Origin: Cordia subcordata
Taxonomy: Eukaryota > Streptophyta > Magnoliopsida > Boraginales > Cordiaceae
Length of the DNA stretch: 64,000 nucleotides
Reading direction: 5' to 3'
Assembly: GCA_028554755.1 (NCBI GenBank)
Contig: JAPTOF010000021.1
Coordinates: 3,459,501 to 3,523,500, forward strand
Shown: piece after piece, positions 35,579-48,394 of the stretch
Layout: every line of letters begins with the position of its first letter
Position numbering within the stretch: the stretch's first letter is position 1
Made by a program: the position numbers and the translations under genes
The notes under the pieces: model-generated
Told to the model about the DNA's origin: nothing
Databases searched by the model: none
The model's input: only the letters and a program-made list of their open reading frames with translations

Positions 35579-36975
35579 ATCAAATTGACAAGTATTCCAA
35601 TCATAGATTGTTAAAAGAAACACTACTAAAACATAAAATACCCTAATTTTAAATATTTTGATAAATCACTTCAATTTTAAGTATTTAAGAGTATGGCTTG
35701 TAAAAAATATGTCCAAGCCTCATCCACATACATCTTACTATAAGCTCTTTTTGAGTTTATAAGGACCTGTTCTGATTAGTTTATTTCATGGAAAACATCA
35801 TTTTTATAGTATGTATTTGGCTCAACTTTTAAAATAATTGAAATTTAACTATTTTTAGAAGTCAAATATTTTAGCTTTTGAAAAAAATATTTATTTTTAA
35901 TAAAATTATAGAAAAACGCTTTTAGAAAAAAGATCAATCAAATGAGCCTAATAATCAACTCAAGAATATGGCATCAAGATAATGCAATTCTTTTAGGGTA
36001 AATTGTGCTGTACGCTCTTATGGTTTATCATAAGTGCATAATTAGTCCTTTTGGTTTAAAAATAGACACTGAACCCTGTCGTTTTTAGAAATTAAGCACA
36101 ACACCTCCTTCCATTAAAAAAATAATTAATTTTAACTGAGATTATGTCACACTCGTTCAAAATGCATTTGGGCTTCTCTTTTTGGTTGATAAACTTGGTT
36201 TTGATAAAAAATACCCTTCCTTTTTCATTTCAAAAAATATTTTGCAAGAGAAAAAACTTAACCCTTGACCTTAGTTTAACGTGTATTTTGACCAACTAGA
36301 CTACAAATGTGATTGTGTTTTAATTCGTTACCACAAGTAAATATTTTTTATCTATCAAAAAAGAAAATTAAAAAAAAATCAACCTCCACTACCACCATCG
36401 CTCGGCTAGCATCTCCACCATCATTAAATAAGATAATCAAAATACACTTTCTCATATTTTATCACAAAAGAAATTAATGTGACCAATTTTTAATTAATTA
36501 ATTAATATTATTTGACTATTAATTAATTAATTATCAATTATTAATTATCTTGCCTCCATTTTTTTTTTCCAGCCTAATCAGGCGAAAAGCTAATATTCTG
36601 ATATTTGGGATGGCTGTGATGACGCTTTTCTTTCCAGCAAAATATACCAGTCATTAATGGCTAATCTTTTACTATATGTCATATGTGGGAACTAATCCTT
36701 TGTTCTGTTTCTTTTTCTTTTTTTTTTTGCTGGAAATTGTTTTTGTTTTTGTTTGTTTTTTTTTCTTTGTTTGTTTGTTTCTTTTTTATTTTCTTTCTTA
36801 CTTTTTTTCTTTTTCTTTTTTTGTTTGTGTGTGCGTGTGTGAAAGGTTTGTCGGTCGCGACCATAGTGGAGCACAGACCTCTGGTAGAGGAGAAGAAAAT
36901 TCAGTGTGCTGACGACCTCAGCTTCAAAACTTAGGATTTTTAATAAGACATGCATTTCACGTGGTACTGTTAATT
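35579..36975. repeat. AKR flank/promoter block D (no gene directly attached)
   Basis: Fourth copy of the block: TATTCCAATCATAGATTG at 35590, the old Tourist-like MITE at 35763-35948 with TAA flanks, 'tggctgtgatgacgcttttc' at 36611, and G-box CACGTG at 36958-36963 within AAGACATGCATTTCACGTGG. It starts exactly where the retrotransposon pile ends. Gene 3 begins 4 kb further on. T/G-rich low-complexity DNA at 36708-36840 is specific to this copy. Confidence 0.75.
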
Positions 36976-38310
36976 TTTTTCTTTTCCGGAAAGTTGAAGA
37001 ACTTTAGAATAATTAACACTGATACTATTTATATTAAATTATTCACGGGATAATCTATCTTTTTGGTTCATTTCCTCTTTTTTCTTTCGTTTTTTGTTTT
37101 TCGATTATCAGAAGCACTGATTCTTAATTTCTTCTTATTTGCAAGACGGAATTTATAGAAGAATGGAAGATATCGAGATTTACAGTCAATACTGGAAAAC
37201 TTGCGGCCTTAAAATTCTTTTGTTTCAATGTATCTCACATTTCAATAATGAATGAAGGAAGATTTGTTTTCTAACTTTCTTTTCCCTCCCTTAAAGAAGA
37301 TCAATAGTAATTTCTTTTTACTGCTCTTTGAACTCGAGACTTGTAGATTTCAGAAAGCGTTGGAATTGAACTATTCCTTTTGTCGATTTGTTATGGTCAA
37401 AAAAAAAAAGGAAAAAGATAATTTTTTTTCCTTGTAAATAAGAAAATCATCCTCTGCATCACAGAAAGTTAGAAAAGAGATATGAAACTTGTGACGTGGT
37501 CCATCATCAGCTCATTATTGCGTTCGCCGTCCGTAATAATTGACGCACTTTTGTTTTCCAACTTGGTTAGGACATTTATATAATTATTTTAATAATTAAT
37601 AGGATAGGCATTTATAATAATCTTATTTTTTATAATTGTAATTTCATATGTTTCAAAATAGACCCCTTAATTTCTCATAGTTCATAAATTAGGATATGAT
37701 TAATCAATAATTGATTTTCGATTACAATTGCATATTAGAATTCATACATTATCATGCATGTATATTATATTTTTCAAAAAATTCATTTTTAATGTTAACT
37801 TACAGCCAGAAATTAACCAATTCATAAATTTTAGAGAATAAAAATCTTATTCTCAAAATTAAAATGCTACAAATAAGAAAAACCTTTTCTAATATTTATG
37901 AAATATATATTTAGAAATATATATATATATATATAACTATTAGAAATAGTAGAGAAGGTTATTTTATTTTAGATATGCTTATAAAGTTATATAGATTTTT
38001 ATATATTTATAATATATTTTTAAAGAATTAGATAGTAATTCAAATAATTAAAATTATTTGTCTCAAGCGTGATTATCTCACTGTGATCCCATTGAAATTG
38101 GAATTTTCGGGGAGTGGGCCGCAAATTTTTTTGGCTTGAACCAGCTCTTTGTACATAGTTTTCCAAAATTGTACATTGTTTCCCAGCACAGGTGGAAAAG
38201 TTGGTGTTCATCACTTTTGTAGGTGGGTCGCAAATTTTATCATACATCCTCCGTACTATACACCGTCGTCCAAGTGAGTAACACGTTCTCCTACGCGTGT
38301 GTATAATCTA
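36976..38310. other. Spacer between block D and the GC-rich element
   Basis: AT-rich, with an AT run at 37918-37936. No gene, RNA or convincing mobile element was seen. Confidence 0.5.
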
Positions 38311-38317
38311 AAGCTTT

Positions 38318-39095
38318 GTTTGTTTCGCTAAAAATAACTTATTTTAGAAAATGTTTTTCATAAAAATTTTTTTCCTAGAAAATATCTTCTTCGGAAAAAA
38401 CTTTCCATTGTTTAGTTGTCACAATAAAAACTAATTAAAAAATATTTTTAATGACATAAAAAAATATATTTATATGCGTAGGTGGCGGCCTTCGGGCCCT
38501 GCCCTTGGGATCCCCTACCCTGGTGACCCGAGCCCCCCTACTGGCCCCCGACCCTCGGCGCTGCGAGACCCGATGCCTGGCCTTACGATCGAACCCTCGA
38601 CCCTTGGCCATCTGGGTCAACCGCCGAGGGTTGGGGCCAAGATGCCCGAGGCCGGGGGCTGAGGGTTCCCGAGGCATCTAGTCCTAAAGGTGGGGTCTAG
38701 TGCCCCGGGGCCAAGGGCTTGGTCTAGGGGGCTAGGGGCAAGGCCCAGGGCACCGGGTTCGAGGTCCCTGCGCCCGAGGCTGTGGTCGGTGTCCTGGGGG
38801 GCCAAGGGTTGGTGGCCATGACCGGGTCCCCTAGGTCAAGCATCGAACTTAAGGCTCCAGCCTAGGGGCCAAGAGGTTGGGTCGAGGTCAGGGTCGGGGT
38901 CGGGGTCGGATTCGATGCTGGCAAGAGGGGTGAGGTTCCGGTTTGGGGAGGTTTGATAATTGTGTAGAAAATCAACTTATTTTCCATTGATTAGGAAAGT
39001 ATTTTCTGTTGACTTTTTCATTCAACCAAAAATCGAAAAATGCGAAAAATATTTTTCAGGAAAATATTTTCCACGAAACAAATCGAACCTAAATC
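38318..39095. mobile_element. TIR element carrying a GC-rich core
   Basis: The ends are related inverted repeats: GTTTGTTTCGCTAAAA on the left and, complemented, ATTTGTTTCGTGGAAAAT on the right. The 7-bp repeat AAGCTTT flanks it (38311-38317 and 39096-39102). The core at about 38478-38950 is strikingly GC-rich with tandem GGTCGG units near 38890, unlike anything around it. No real protein is apparent in the core. The superfamily is uncertain (hAT or Mutator by target size). Confidence 0.6.
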
Positions 39096-39104
39096 AAGCT
39101 TTTA

Positions 39105-39342
39105 GGGTCTGTTTGGATTGTTTTCTTTTTTTTTTTTTGGAAAAAACATTTTTTTTTCCTGAAAAAAGTTATATTACTTTTGTAATAATTACTTGATTTG
39201 GTTTTAAAAAAAGCTGAAACTCGAAAAAAAAAACTCAAATACAGTTTTTTTTTAGAAGCCAAAATTTTCAACTTATAAAAAAAACTATTTTTTAAAAATT
39301 ATTAAAAAAATACTTTTAAAAAAAATCAATCCAAACGAACCA
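39105..39342. mobile_element. Tourist/PIF-Harbinger-like MITE
   Basis: A 238-bp element, ends GGGTCTGTTTGGATTG and CAATCCAAACGAACCA. The target duplication is TTA (39102-39104 and 39343-39345). Same family as 26593-26822. Confidence 0.85.
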
Positions 39343-39470
39343 TTAGTTGTTGCTTTTAATCCGCTACCATTGTGGTGCTCCGACCATCATGATTTTGCTT
39401 TCCTCTCTCTCTCCTATTATCTCTCTAGGCAGATCTACTTGCGTGGGTGTATAAACATATCACTATCTTG

Positions 39471-39517
<47 letters not shown>

Positions 39518-40900
39518 GTTCAAACAAAAAATTTAGAGGATGAAAGGAGTAGATGAGGAGAAAAAGTTGATGCAAATTTTAATGTTTTTTTATGTTGAGA
39601 TTTGTAAAGTTGAAATCTACAAGTTGTGAAACAGAGATCGTGAATATATTGTTCACAAGTTTCGAATTACCGGATAATTTATCGATTATAAATATATAAT
39701 ATAAAACTTTTGTACCTATAGTATAAGAGTTATGAATAATTAAACTCATGAATTGATAAAGATGATAACAACTTAGTTTCCTGCATTTTTTTAACTTTAT
39801 CTCTTATAATCTATTTTATGTATTTTAGTCATGTTTTTAGCTATACGTAATATAAAGTGCACAATTCATAGTGTATAGATGATGAGATATCAATAGAAGA
39901 ACTTTATGTCCTCCCCGAATCCTTTCATGAACATACTGTATAAAAAATATAAATAAATAAATATTTTAAACATAACATGTAATATAATATTTGTAAAAAA
40001 ATTAAATGTTGTAAAAATATAGTACAAAAATTATGATTGTATAAAAATTTTAAACTTATACATAAAATTATAAAAGCGCGTATTATTCATGCTTTGTACA
40101 ATCCATAAGGTTAATGGGGTGCACAATACCTTTGATGCACAGTATCTGAACGGTAGGGGTTTAAAAAGGAAAAGAACTTTTCTAGTGTTTATAACTGGTC
40201 AAGCATTAAAAAGAAATAAAGGAAAATCAATAAATTAGTCAAAAGCAAGTTCTGGGGTTATATTTCTACTGAGTTATGTGTATTAATATAACATGGTGGA
40301 CTTGCTCAGAATTTTTGTATTATATGTTTATAATTTTTATATTATATGTTCATAACATTTAATTATTATTTACAAATCACAAGTTATATGTTCACAATTT
40401 TAATATCTTATGTACAAAACATTTAATTTTTCACAATTTATTTATCTATTACTTTTATATTATATGTTCAAAAACTTTATATCATATGTTCACAACAATA
40501 AATTACCTATTTACGAATATTTAAGATGTGTTCACAATCATAAATCATATATTTGCAACTTGTTAACAACATTTTCACAATTTGGAGGCGAATTCGTAGC
40601 TTGTAGTCGGAGGTGTTACTGGCGTCTGATCGACAATTGGATTCTTGTGTTGTGTTCGTCGATAAAAGGAGAATGAACTCGTTAAATTTCGTATTGATTC
40701 AATGGTCAGATTGTGAAATTTTTTGAAAAATAAATCATACTTATTTGGATGTATCACAACGTGAGTAAATAATATAATTTTCTACATCTTTCCGCGTAAC
40801 CGACAGACTTCTCCGACCCTCTATCGTGTAGAAACTCCCATCAATCCAACGGTTCAGATCTCGGGTGCACGAAAGAGCAACGGTAGCATAGCGTACACCG
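39343..40900. other. Spacer upstream of AKR gene 3
   Basis: It has an AT dinucleotide run at 39474-39513 and, at about 40310-40560, loosely repeated 'ttatatgttcacaa' units. No gene was seen. A TTCACAA-rich region also occurs near 56340-56580. Confidence 0.5.
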
Positions 40901-40914
40901 TGGCGTTCAAAACG

Positions 40915-41051
40915 CGAAAAGGAGAATGATTCTCTGCCTCCTCCCGCTACTTATAAGGACAAACTGATAAGCGAAAAGCTCATTCAGACTTATCATCCAA
41001 GTAGAGCATTTTCGCTTCTCCAAAACGCTTCTCCTCAAAAGAGCTTTTTCA
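40915..41051 (+). promoter_or_regulatory. Core promoter and 5' UTR of AKR gene 3
   Basis: A TATA-like CTTATAAGG sits at about 40950, roughly 100 bp before the ATG at 41052. The leader holds direct 'cttctcc' and 'gctttt' repeats. This promoter does not show the conserved block seen upstream of gene 2, so gene 3 may be regulated differently. Confidence 0.45.
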
Positions 41052-44000
41052 ATGGCGCAACAAGAACTAAGACACTTCGTGTTGAACACCGGCGCTAAGA
41101 TTCCGTCGGTCGGACTCGGTACCTGGCAGTCCGATCCTGGCGTCGTCGGCAAGGCTGTCGAAACCGCTATCAAGGTCTTCCATTACTCCTCTGTATATTT
41201 TCACAAATTTTCTGATTTCTTTAACGTTAATGATTCTTTTTCTGCTTAATCTTTTGATCTCATTAATGATTTAGATTGTTTTCGTTTCCTTTTCTCTATT
41301 GTTGTCAAATTGATCATTCGGTTTTTTTTTTTTTTTGTGAATTTTGTGGAGTAAATTGGCTCCCTTGTTTAGATTTTTGTTATCACGTATTTATAAAAGA
41401 ATATGTTGTCGTGCAATTTGGTGTGCATGTGAGCCGTGCGTTGGAGATAATGATTATGGAAACTTATTGCTACCGGCTTAAGCTTTTTGACTGCGTTATA
41501 GCTTATTCTATGATAAGCGTTTGTATCGTTATGCTTTTCTTGTTGTTCAACATTTTGTCGTTATTATTGGTATAATTGCAGTATGGTCAATTCGACTTGT
41601 GCTCTTCTAGTCTGTGATTTCTCTTTTTAAGTTTGTTTTATTTTATTTTTTATCACATGAGAAATCTATTGAATTTATGAGAATATGCTTTGAAGATCAA
41701 CCACTTGATATTTGATGTATGATGTTAGTTTATGTTGAAAATAATTAGTTTTAGATGTGGAGGAAATGGAAAATTTATTTATTTGGAGCTATATATGTTC
41801 ACACTTCTCTTTGGCAGCTGAATCAGAGAGATTTTTGTTTCTTTAGTTTTGGATTTTAAAATCAATAGCTAAGATTTAAAGGAAATGATTTAACAGTCTG
41901 ATGAAATGAGTCACTAGCTGGACCGAAGCATTTCCAGTTAAAGGATGTTATGTTTATTGAATTAGAAGGAAAAGAACATTGAATAGATGTACTGAGACAT
42001 ACTTGTCAAGGGAGGTGCAAATATGTCGGTCATGTATTCAGCAAGCAAATGATTTTGAAACAGCCTTTACAATTCTTCAGCTTTCCTTCTTATGCGGCAT
42101 GTTGTCTGCTTGTTTGCAGGCAGTAAAAGTAAATGGAGTTACTTATTGGTAATATGAAACAAAAACGGTTATGATCATCTAGTTGGCATTCTCCTGAGAT
42201 TACTAGAATAAGTCCTTTTCTCAGTGTAGAAAATGAATTTTAGGTGATGACTTTCATGTTGGCTCTTATTTGTTCATGCATTTTCGAGTTATTCTTTCTG
42301 AAATTTTGGTGAAGGTCTGGTTTCTTTGAATTGAATCTGATGGAGAACTTTTTCTGTAGTGGAACTGCCTCCATTTCCAACCGAAGAGAAGTGTCTTTTT
42401 GTATTTTGGTTGCCATTCTTTCTAGCTCCAGCCAACATCTTAGCGACATAATCTTGCATTTACTACTGCCGCTTGGTTGCTTATCCGCGCAGTACATATA
42501 TAGACTTATTATCTTGGGGAGTGTGGCTGGCGCATTTCTGAAAGTAGTAGGGCTTGTTTCTTATCCATTCATTTTTGCTTCTGTTGCAGGTTGGATATCG
42601 TCATATTGACTGTGCTCGAGTCTATGGCAATGAGAAAGAGGTGATCTTATAAATCTTCTATTACCAGACGCAAGATAAGAGAAATAATTGTTAGCATTTA
42701 GCATATTCTTGCTACTGGTGGTGAGGCACTTTAATGCGTCAGGACTAGGGGATCAAACAGGCCATCATCCTTTTACATGGACAGACCCTATTTTCGTCTT
42801 GCGAAGTTGATAAAACAGATTCACTTGTTTGCTGCATTTTCTTGATGAAAGAAGTTTAATCATATATGTGTCTACATTCAGGCAGGCCTGTTTTCTACAG
42901 GCACACAACAAATTTAACAAAGAATTGTTGCCTTGCTTGTATTAAGCCAAAGATGTTAAGTAGGAGCTTCAATTAGATTTATTAGGATTGAGTTTGAAAT
43001 TAGTAGCCAGCAAAGTACATCTGAAATTGACTTGATAATGAATTGAAGCTAACTTAACCCTGTATTCTTATTAGCATTCTGCATCTGTTACCATTGGGCA
43101 ACTGGGTTCTCAGTATGGTTCATTGCATCATAAATTATTCTCTAAACTTTCAAGTGTCTCCACTTGTCTAGATTGAAACAGGCGGAATCCTCCTAGGCAT
43201 ATGTTATATGCAATATATGACAAACTTTAAGATAGATGGCAACATTTGTCATGAACTGCAGAATGTCATGTCAACAGAGCTACATTTCATCTGAGCCCTA
43301 TAAAGTTTGGACTTTATAAATCTGCATGTGATTTTCATACATTAAGTTGCTATTTCGCTGCTTTGTCTTTTACTGTTTTTCGACGTTCTCTTTTCCCAGA
43401 TTGGTTTAGTTCTGAAGAAGCTGTTCAAAGATGGTGTGGTGAAGAGGGAGGATCTGTTCATTACCTCCAAGCTTTGGTAATTGTGATTATCAGAACAAGA
43501 ATATTCATCAAACTTCTTATTGATTAGGGGTTGTCATTAAGTCTAGTATTCTGGTGAAGTCATAAATTTACAACACTTACTGCAAAAACCTCTAAACTTC
43601 TTAAAATCAGTTGAAACTTGAGGATGCTTCGAGTCCATCACAAACGAACCACAGGCAACAAGGTGTTCGTTAGAGAATTCTATTTTCTGTTTTCCAATAA
43701 CTAAGTTTGCTGTGGTTTGCATGGGCTGTAAGCCCCCTTTTTATTCAATAATAGAACCTTGTATTGGCTTTATATTTGATGCTGGGAAGATGTGGCTGCA
43801 GAGGGGATGCCCTGTTTGTTTAATTTATGGCCTTGTGTATGTCTATATGCAGATATATTAACCTGCTTGTCTAATACAAACATAATTGACCATCCAAGAA
43901 TAAGAACTGTTCCGTGCACTTCTGCAGGAATACCGATCATGCACCGGAGGATGTACCCATCGCATTAGATCAAACCCTGAAAGACTTACAACTTGACTAT

Positions 44001-45552
44001 GTTGATCTCTACCTGGTACGTGTCTTTGCATAAAAATCTTACCTCTGATTGGCACTCATCCTGTTACGGTTAGTGCAATAATTGATCTTTCAAGATTGTG
44101 GCGCATGATCTGTAGAAAGCAATTAGAAGAGCTTATATGTGAATCCCTGCCAAAATCTCCATGATCAAGATGTGTTTATCCCCTAACTAAGAAAAATCAA
44201 AGTAACAATATCTAGAAACTTCCATCAAGTTAGAATTGACAATCTAACTATAGTCATAGGCATCTCTTGCTAAATGGTGGTTATACTTATACAAACCTTT
44301 GATGGGATATGGTATTTCAAGAAGTATCTTCTAAGTGAAATTACTTAATTTACTTGCCTTCTATTCCGTTGAACTGGCTTCATTGCTAATCTTATGAATT
44401 TTCCTATTACCTTCTGAGTCTTATGTTCAAACTGTTTTGTTTTAAAGATTCATTGGCCTGTCCGGCTGAAGAAGGGGGTTGTTGGCTTCAAGCCTGAAAA
44501 CCTTAGTCCAACAGACATACCTAGCACATGGAGAGCCATGGAAGCTCTGTTTGATTCTGGTAAGGCCCGGGCTATTGGAGTCAGCAATTTTTCCACGAAA
44601 AAGCTGGGGGACTTGTTGGATATAGCTCGTGTTCCTCCTGCTGTCAACCAGGTGGAGTGTCATCCTTCATGGCAGCAGCACAAACTGAGGGAATTTTGTA
44701 AATCCAAGGGAGTTCATTTATCCGTGAGTAAATTTTCCTAAATTCTTCCAATGGAACTCTCCTAACGCTAGATTCTTCATTACGGGGCAGAAATAATCTC
44801 AGACTGGATAAGAAGTATTTATTTTGCTATTCGTTCTTCTGTTATTATGTTTAATCTCTGATCAATGAATGGGCAAAAACATAGTTATTACTTTGATTTC
44901 ATTGACCATGGCTTGCAATTGGATGTTATCAACTTACATTACATATGAAACTTAAGTGGATTTTATTAAATTTTTCTTCTACTTGACCTGGGCATATGTA
45001 TGTATTAGGGATATTCACCATTGGGTTCTCCTGGCACAACATGGCTAAAGAGTGACGTCCTTAAGCTTCCAATTTTAGTTACTACTGCAGAGAAGTTGGG
45101 GAAAACTCCTGCACAGGTTGCTCTCCGTTGGGGTTTGCAGATGGGTCATAGCGTACTTCCCAAGAGTACAACTGAATCGAGGATAAAGCAGAACTTTGAT
45201 GTCTTTGGTTGGTCTATACCAGATGAATTGTTTGCCAAGTTCTCTGAAATCGAGCAGGCAAGTTCTTCTATTCTCATGATTTACTCACATCCTACATGCT
45301 TATTAATTTATGATGTGGTTACAGTTAATTCCCAGATAAGGAAAGGGAAAAATATATATTACCAATGAGCATTAGTGTCAAACTAACAGGCCGAGGGAAA
45401 ATTATATGTAATACTGGGTATATTTTAGGTCAGCTCACTCTAACCCCAGGTTTGCAACTTTGCAGTCGAGGTTGCTGCGAGGCTCTTTTAGCGTCCATGA
45501 GACGCTAAGCCAGTACAAAACGGTTGAAGAGCTCTGGGATGGTGAAATATGA
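41052..45552 (+). CDS. Aldo-keto reductase gene 3 (AKR4C-like), complete
   Basis: NADPH-dependent reductase of aldehydes and ketones, 316 residues, the usual AKR4C length. Exons: 41052-41174, 42590-42640, 43400-43476, 43928-44015, 44448-44723, 45009-45257, 45466-45552. Phases agree throughout, and the sum is 951 bp including TGA. Tetrad: Asp48 and Tyr53 ([14 protein letters not shown]), Lys82 (ITSKLW), His115 (IHWPVR). SNFSTKKL and [11 protein letters not shown] follow in exon 5, and the NADPH-binding [13 protein letters not shown] in exon 6. The C-terminal loop [20 protein letters not shown] fits the family. The last intron has a GC donor (CAG|GCAAGT). I see no targeting peptide, so it is probably cytosolic. 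Plant relatives detoxify reactive carbonyls under stress; the exact substrate cannot be read here. Confidence 0.95.
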
Positions 45553-47011
45553 TCTCGTGGTTGAGGATGATCCGTTTCTTGGAGGAATTGCTGTGTCATT
45601 TGTTTGACAATGTTGGATGAATCGTACCTTTTGAGCGACCACTAAATTTGTCCTTTTTTCCTGGGGGCGTGGATCGAACACCCTACTCTCTCAAGTTTCT
45701 TCTATGTTGGATTGTTTAAGATGTCTTTCTTGGCTGCAGCAATTTATCATAACCATACTTTGTAATCCTGCTCCGTTTGTTAGTGGGAGATGTCTTCTGC
45801 GGATATAGCATTTTTGCTGATTGCATAAAAATCCTTAACGGTTTTCTTCCTTTGTTGGAAACTATGGAATGCTATGCATATCAAGTAATCATTTTCTTGC
45901 TAATACATGAGATATGGTTAATCAAGAAAAGTGAAAAGGGCACTAGTTATTAAAAAAAAATATTAGTAATCATTTTGTTGCTAATAATTTTGTTTGATTT
46001 CATGTCCTTGATAATATTAGTAAATTTGTTTGTTCTAATTAAAATAATACTCTTTTAAAGTGGTTTAAAGTGGAAAATAATGGGCACGAGCAGGAACATC
46101 AAAAAAATTGCAGACCGAATACATGTACATGATGTAACGACATATTCAAAAATACGTGATCCGATTTGATAGGCTGCCCGCAGAAAGAGTTTACCGACCG
46201 CATAACAATTCATTCTTGTGTGTAGCGCGTGGGCCCATGTCTCCCGAACGATCATAGTACGGCCGCTCATCTAATATCAAATCAATGGGTAGATCTCACT
46301 TCCCTTCCCCCATACCATAGCCGGAAGGGATAGCGTAACCATTTATTATCATATCTTTATTTTTTTTATCTTTATTACTATCATTTATTTAATAATAACA
46401 ATATACTTATATTGTATGACATAAACTAAATTATTGAATTATAACATTTTGGTAATATATTTTTAATAAATAAATAAATAACTATATTTATATTGTTTTT
46501 AAGCTGAATCTTATTCTCATGTCTTTCATGTCTTTAATAGTTGTTAAGTTATTTTTTAATCTACTTTAATCAAATATGTAAATCCTTTTTTTTTTGTAAT
46601 TATAATTTTTATTCAAATACATAAATATTTAAAGTCAAAATTCTAAAAAGAAATAACTCAAAGCCAAAAGTATTAAGCGTGAGTCAATCCGAAAACCTTT
46701 CGATAAAAGAAAAAAAGGATTCCCACGAATGAGCAAAACAAATGACATAAGCATAAGTAATACCTCGTTAATTATTTCCTTGGCTAATATTCCATTGACC
46801 AGCTCTGGCGTCTCTGGTCGTGCTTATTGCTTAACCATTGGATTAAAGTTGATCATTATAGTTAAACAAGAATTGCATGCCTTTATTATCAGATTCAGCG
46901 TGTTGTGATCAAAGGAGAAAATGGAGGAAGAGAAAATTACCCCCTCAGGTAAACATAAATTTTTTTTGCATCTGGACTTGACAAAGCTTTTCCCAATCAA
47001 GCTTACACTAC
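45553..47011. other. Spacer between AKR gene 3 and the DC1 gene
   Basis: Holds the 3' flanks of two convergent genes. AT-rich from about 45950 to 46700. No further gene or mobile element was seen. Confidence 0.5.
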
Positions 47012-47863
47012 TCAAGACATGAAAGAAGTGAAATCTATTCCAAAGATCAAATTAGACAAAACTCCTGCACCAAGCTCCCCAACCAGAGCAAACATCCTTC
47101 TCCCAAGGCCTGGGGGCCTTGCTGCACCAGGTGCTTGATGAGGCTGCGGCCCCGCCCAGTTGTTCGGGTACATGTTGTATGGAGGAGGAAATGGAAAACC
47201 ATAAGGATGGAAACCACCGTGAACTGATGACGGATATCCAAAATATGGCGGTGGAACTGGTGGTGGGTAGAAGGCCGGTTGGGGGCGGAAGGCGGCCGGT
47301 GGTGGAACAAACTGCGGACCTCCTCTATGGTTGGTTTCTTGACGTGGGACTACTAGAACACATTCCATGTGAATATCAAATCCACACTGTCCACACCTGT
47401 AGCGCCAAGAAGCACATACACTTCCGCACACACCACACGCACTTGGTATCGAGGGGTTCTCAAGCCTCAATGGGTGGACCTGGTGCAGCACATGGCGCAG
47501 TTGTTCAGGCAACTGACTGCACATCGGGTGCAGATCGAAGTCACAATCCTTGCACCTGTAAAACAGGCCCTCCACACTGTCCCAGCACACGCTGCAGACA
47601 CGATTATTCAGGCGATTGGTTACGGCTTTGCGCATCACCAGGGTGAGCCTGTGCGGATGCATGAAGGAGGAGAGACTCTGAGGGCATGTGCCACAATACT
47701 CGTGCAAGTCAAAATTGCAGAATCCATGGCGGCATCGATACCTTTTCCCTGATCCAGGGGTCTTGCAACCATCGCATAGATATTCAGTGTCATCATTGAA
47801 CTCTGTTAATGGATGCCGTGGATGAGTGAAATGCTCGATAGTGTCCTTTGGTAGAGATGCCAT
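47012..47863 (-). CDS. DC1 (Cys/His-rich C1) domain protein
   Basis: Intronless 283-residue protein. Three C1_2/DC1 zinc-binding modules: about 11-57 (HFTHPRHPL...CDGCK...CRHGFCNFDLHEYC), 69-115 (HPHRL...CSVCW...CKDCDFDLHPMC) and 127-168 (HQVHPL...CGVCG...CGQCGFDIHMEC), with all Cys/His pairs present. A Pro/Tyr/Gly/Phe-rich low-complexity tail (about 183-250) follows, then a short hydrophobic C-terminus (ALVGELGAGVLSNLIFGIDF). Plant DC1 proteins are a large, mostly uncharacterised family; some act in hormone or defence signalling. The start chosen gives MASLPKDTIEHF, which leads directly into the first module. Convergent with AKR gene 3. Function beyond zinc binding is not inferable. Confidence 0.92.
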   Translation of the reverse strand: MASLPKDTIEHFTHPRHPLTEFNDDTEYLCDGCKTPGSGKRYRCRHGFCNFDLHEYCGTCPQSLSSFMHPHRLTLVMRKAVTNRLNNRVCSVCWDSVEGLFYRCKDCDFDLHPMCSQLPEQLRHVLHQVHPLRLENPSIPSACGVCGSVCASWRYRCGQCGFDIHMECVLVVPRQETNHRGGPQFVPPPAAFRPQPAFYPPPVPPPYFGYPSSVHGGFHPYGFPFPPPYNMYPNNWAGPQPHQAPGAARPPGLGRRMFALVGELGAGVLSNLIFGIDFTSFMS

Positions 47864-48181
47864 AATGGCTCTAATATGTGTATTAATTCTTTGAATTTAC
47901 AGATGTGTTAAGCTTAGGGCAACGAAACACTTCACAAGAGCTAGTTTATTAAAGGAAAAGTGCGTGTGATGAGAAGACTTGGTAAATCTTTCACTCGTCT
48001 TGGCGATGACTTAGATGGTTTCTCCAGTTGACTTTAAATTAAATTATTTTTATTTTTATTTTTCGAACTTCTTTTTTGAGATTAATTGATTTTTTATGTT
48101 AAAATCTGGAAATACTCTTATATTTAAAAAATTCAGAATGAATATATCCCTACCTTCCATATAACCATGTGTTCGATTCCC

Positions 48182-48213
<32 letters not shown>

Positions 48214-48394
48214 CTATATAATAAAATAAAATAAGTTGTAATTCCCTACTGCCAAGTGGCGCTATATATGACAAGCTTTCATAATTACTTATCAATTAAA
48301 TATGCCAATTTTTAGGTCATTTTTCGTTTTTCTCATTTATTTAGTTCCATTCCTATATTAAATATTTTAATTTAATTAATATTATGTCATTTCT
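47864..48394. other. Upstream region of the DC1 gene
   Basis: On the minus strand, a TTTAATAAAC stretch about 85-95 bp before the ATG could serve as a weak TATA element. Otherwise AT-rich, with an AT run at about 48185-48212. Confidence 0.35.

Noticed and set aside
36676..36955. Overlapping frames of Phe/Val or Lys-rich protein
   Set aside because: Products of a T/G-rich low-complexity tract; no gene-like composition.
38435..38805. Open frames of 62-80 codons in the GC-rich core
   Set aside because: They arise because GC-rich DNA has few stops. The products are Gly/Pro/Arg low complexity with no domain, on both strands.
39474..39513. AT repeat as an origin or regulatory element
   Set aside because: A plain dinucleotide microsatellite like those at 22469 and 48549.
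47119..47752. Two long plus-strand frames (175 and 127 codons)
   Set aside because: They lie antisense to the DC1 gene, whose three zinc modules are clearly real; these are shadows of its GC-richer coding sequence.
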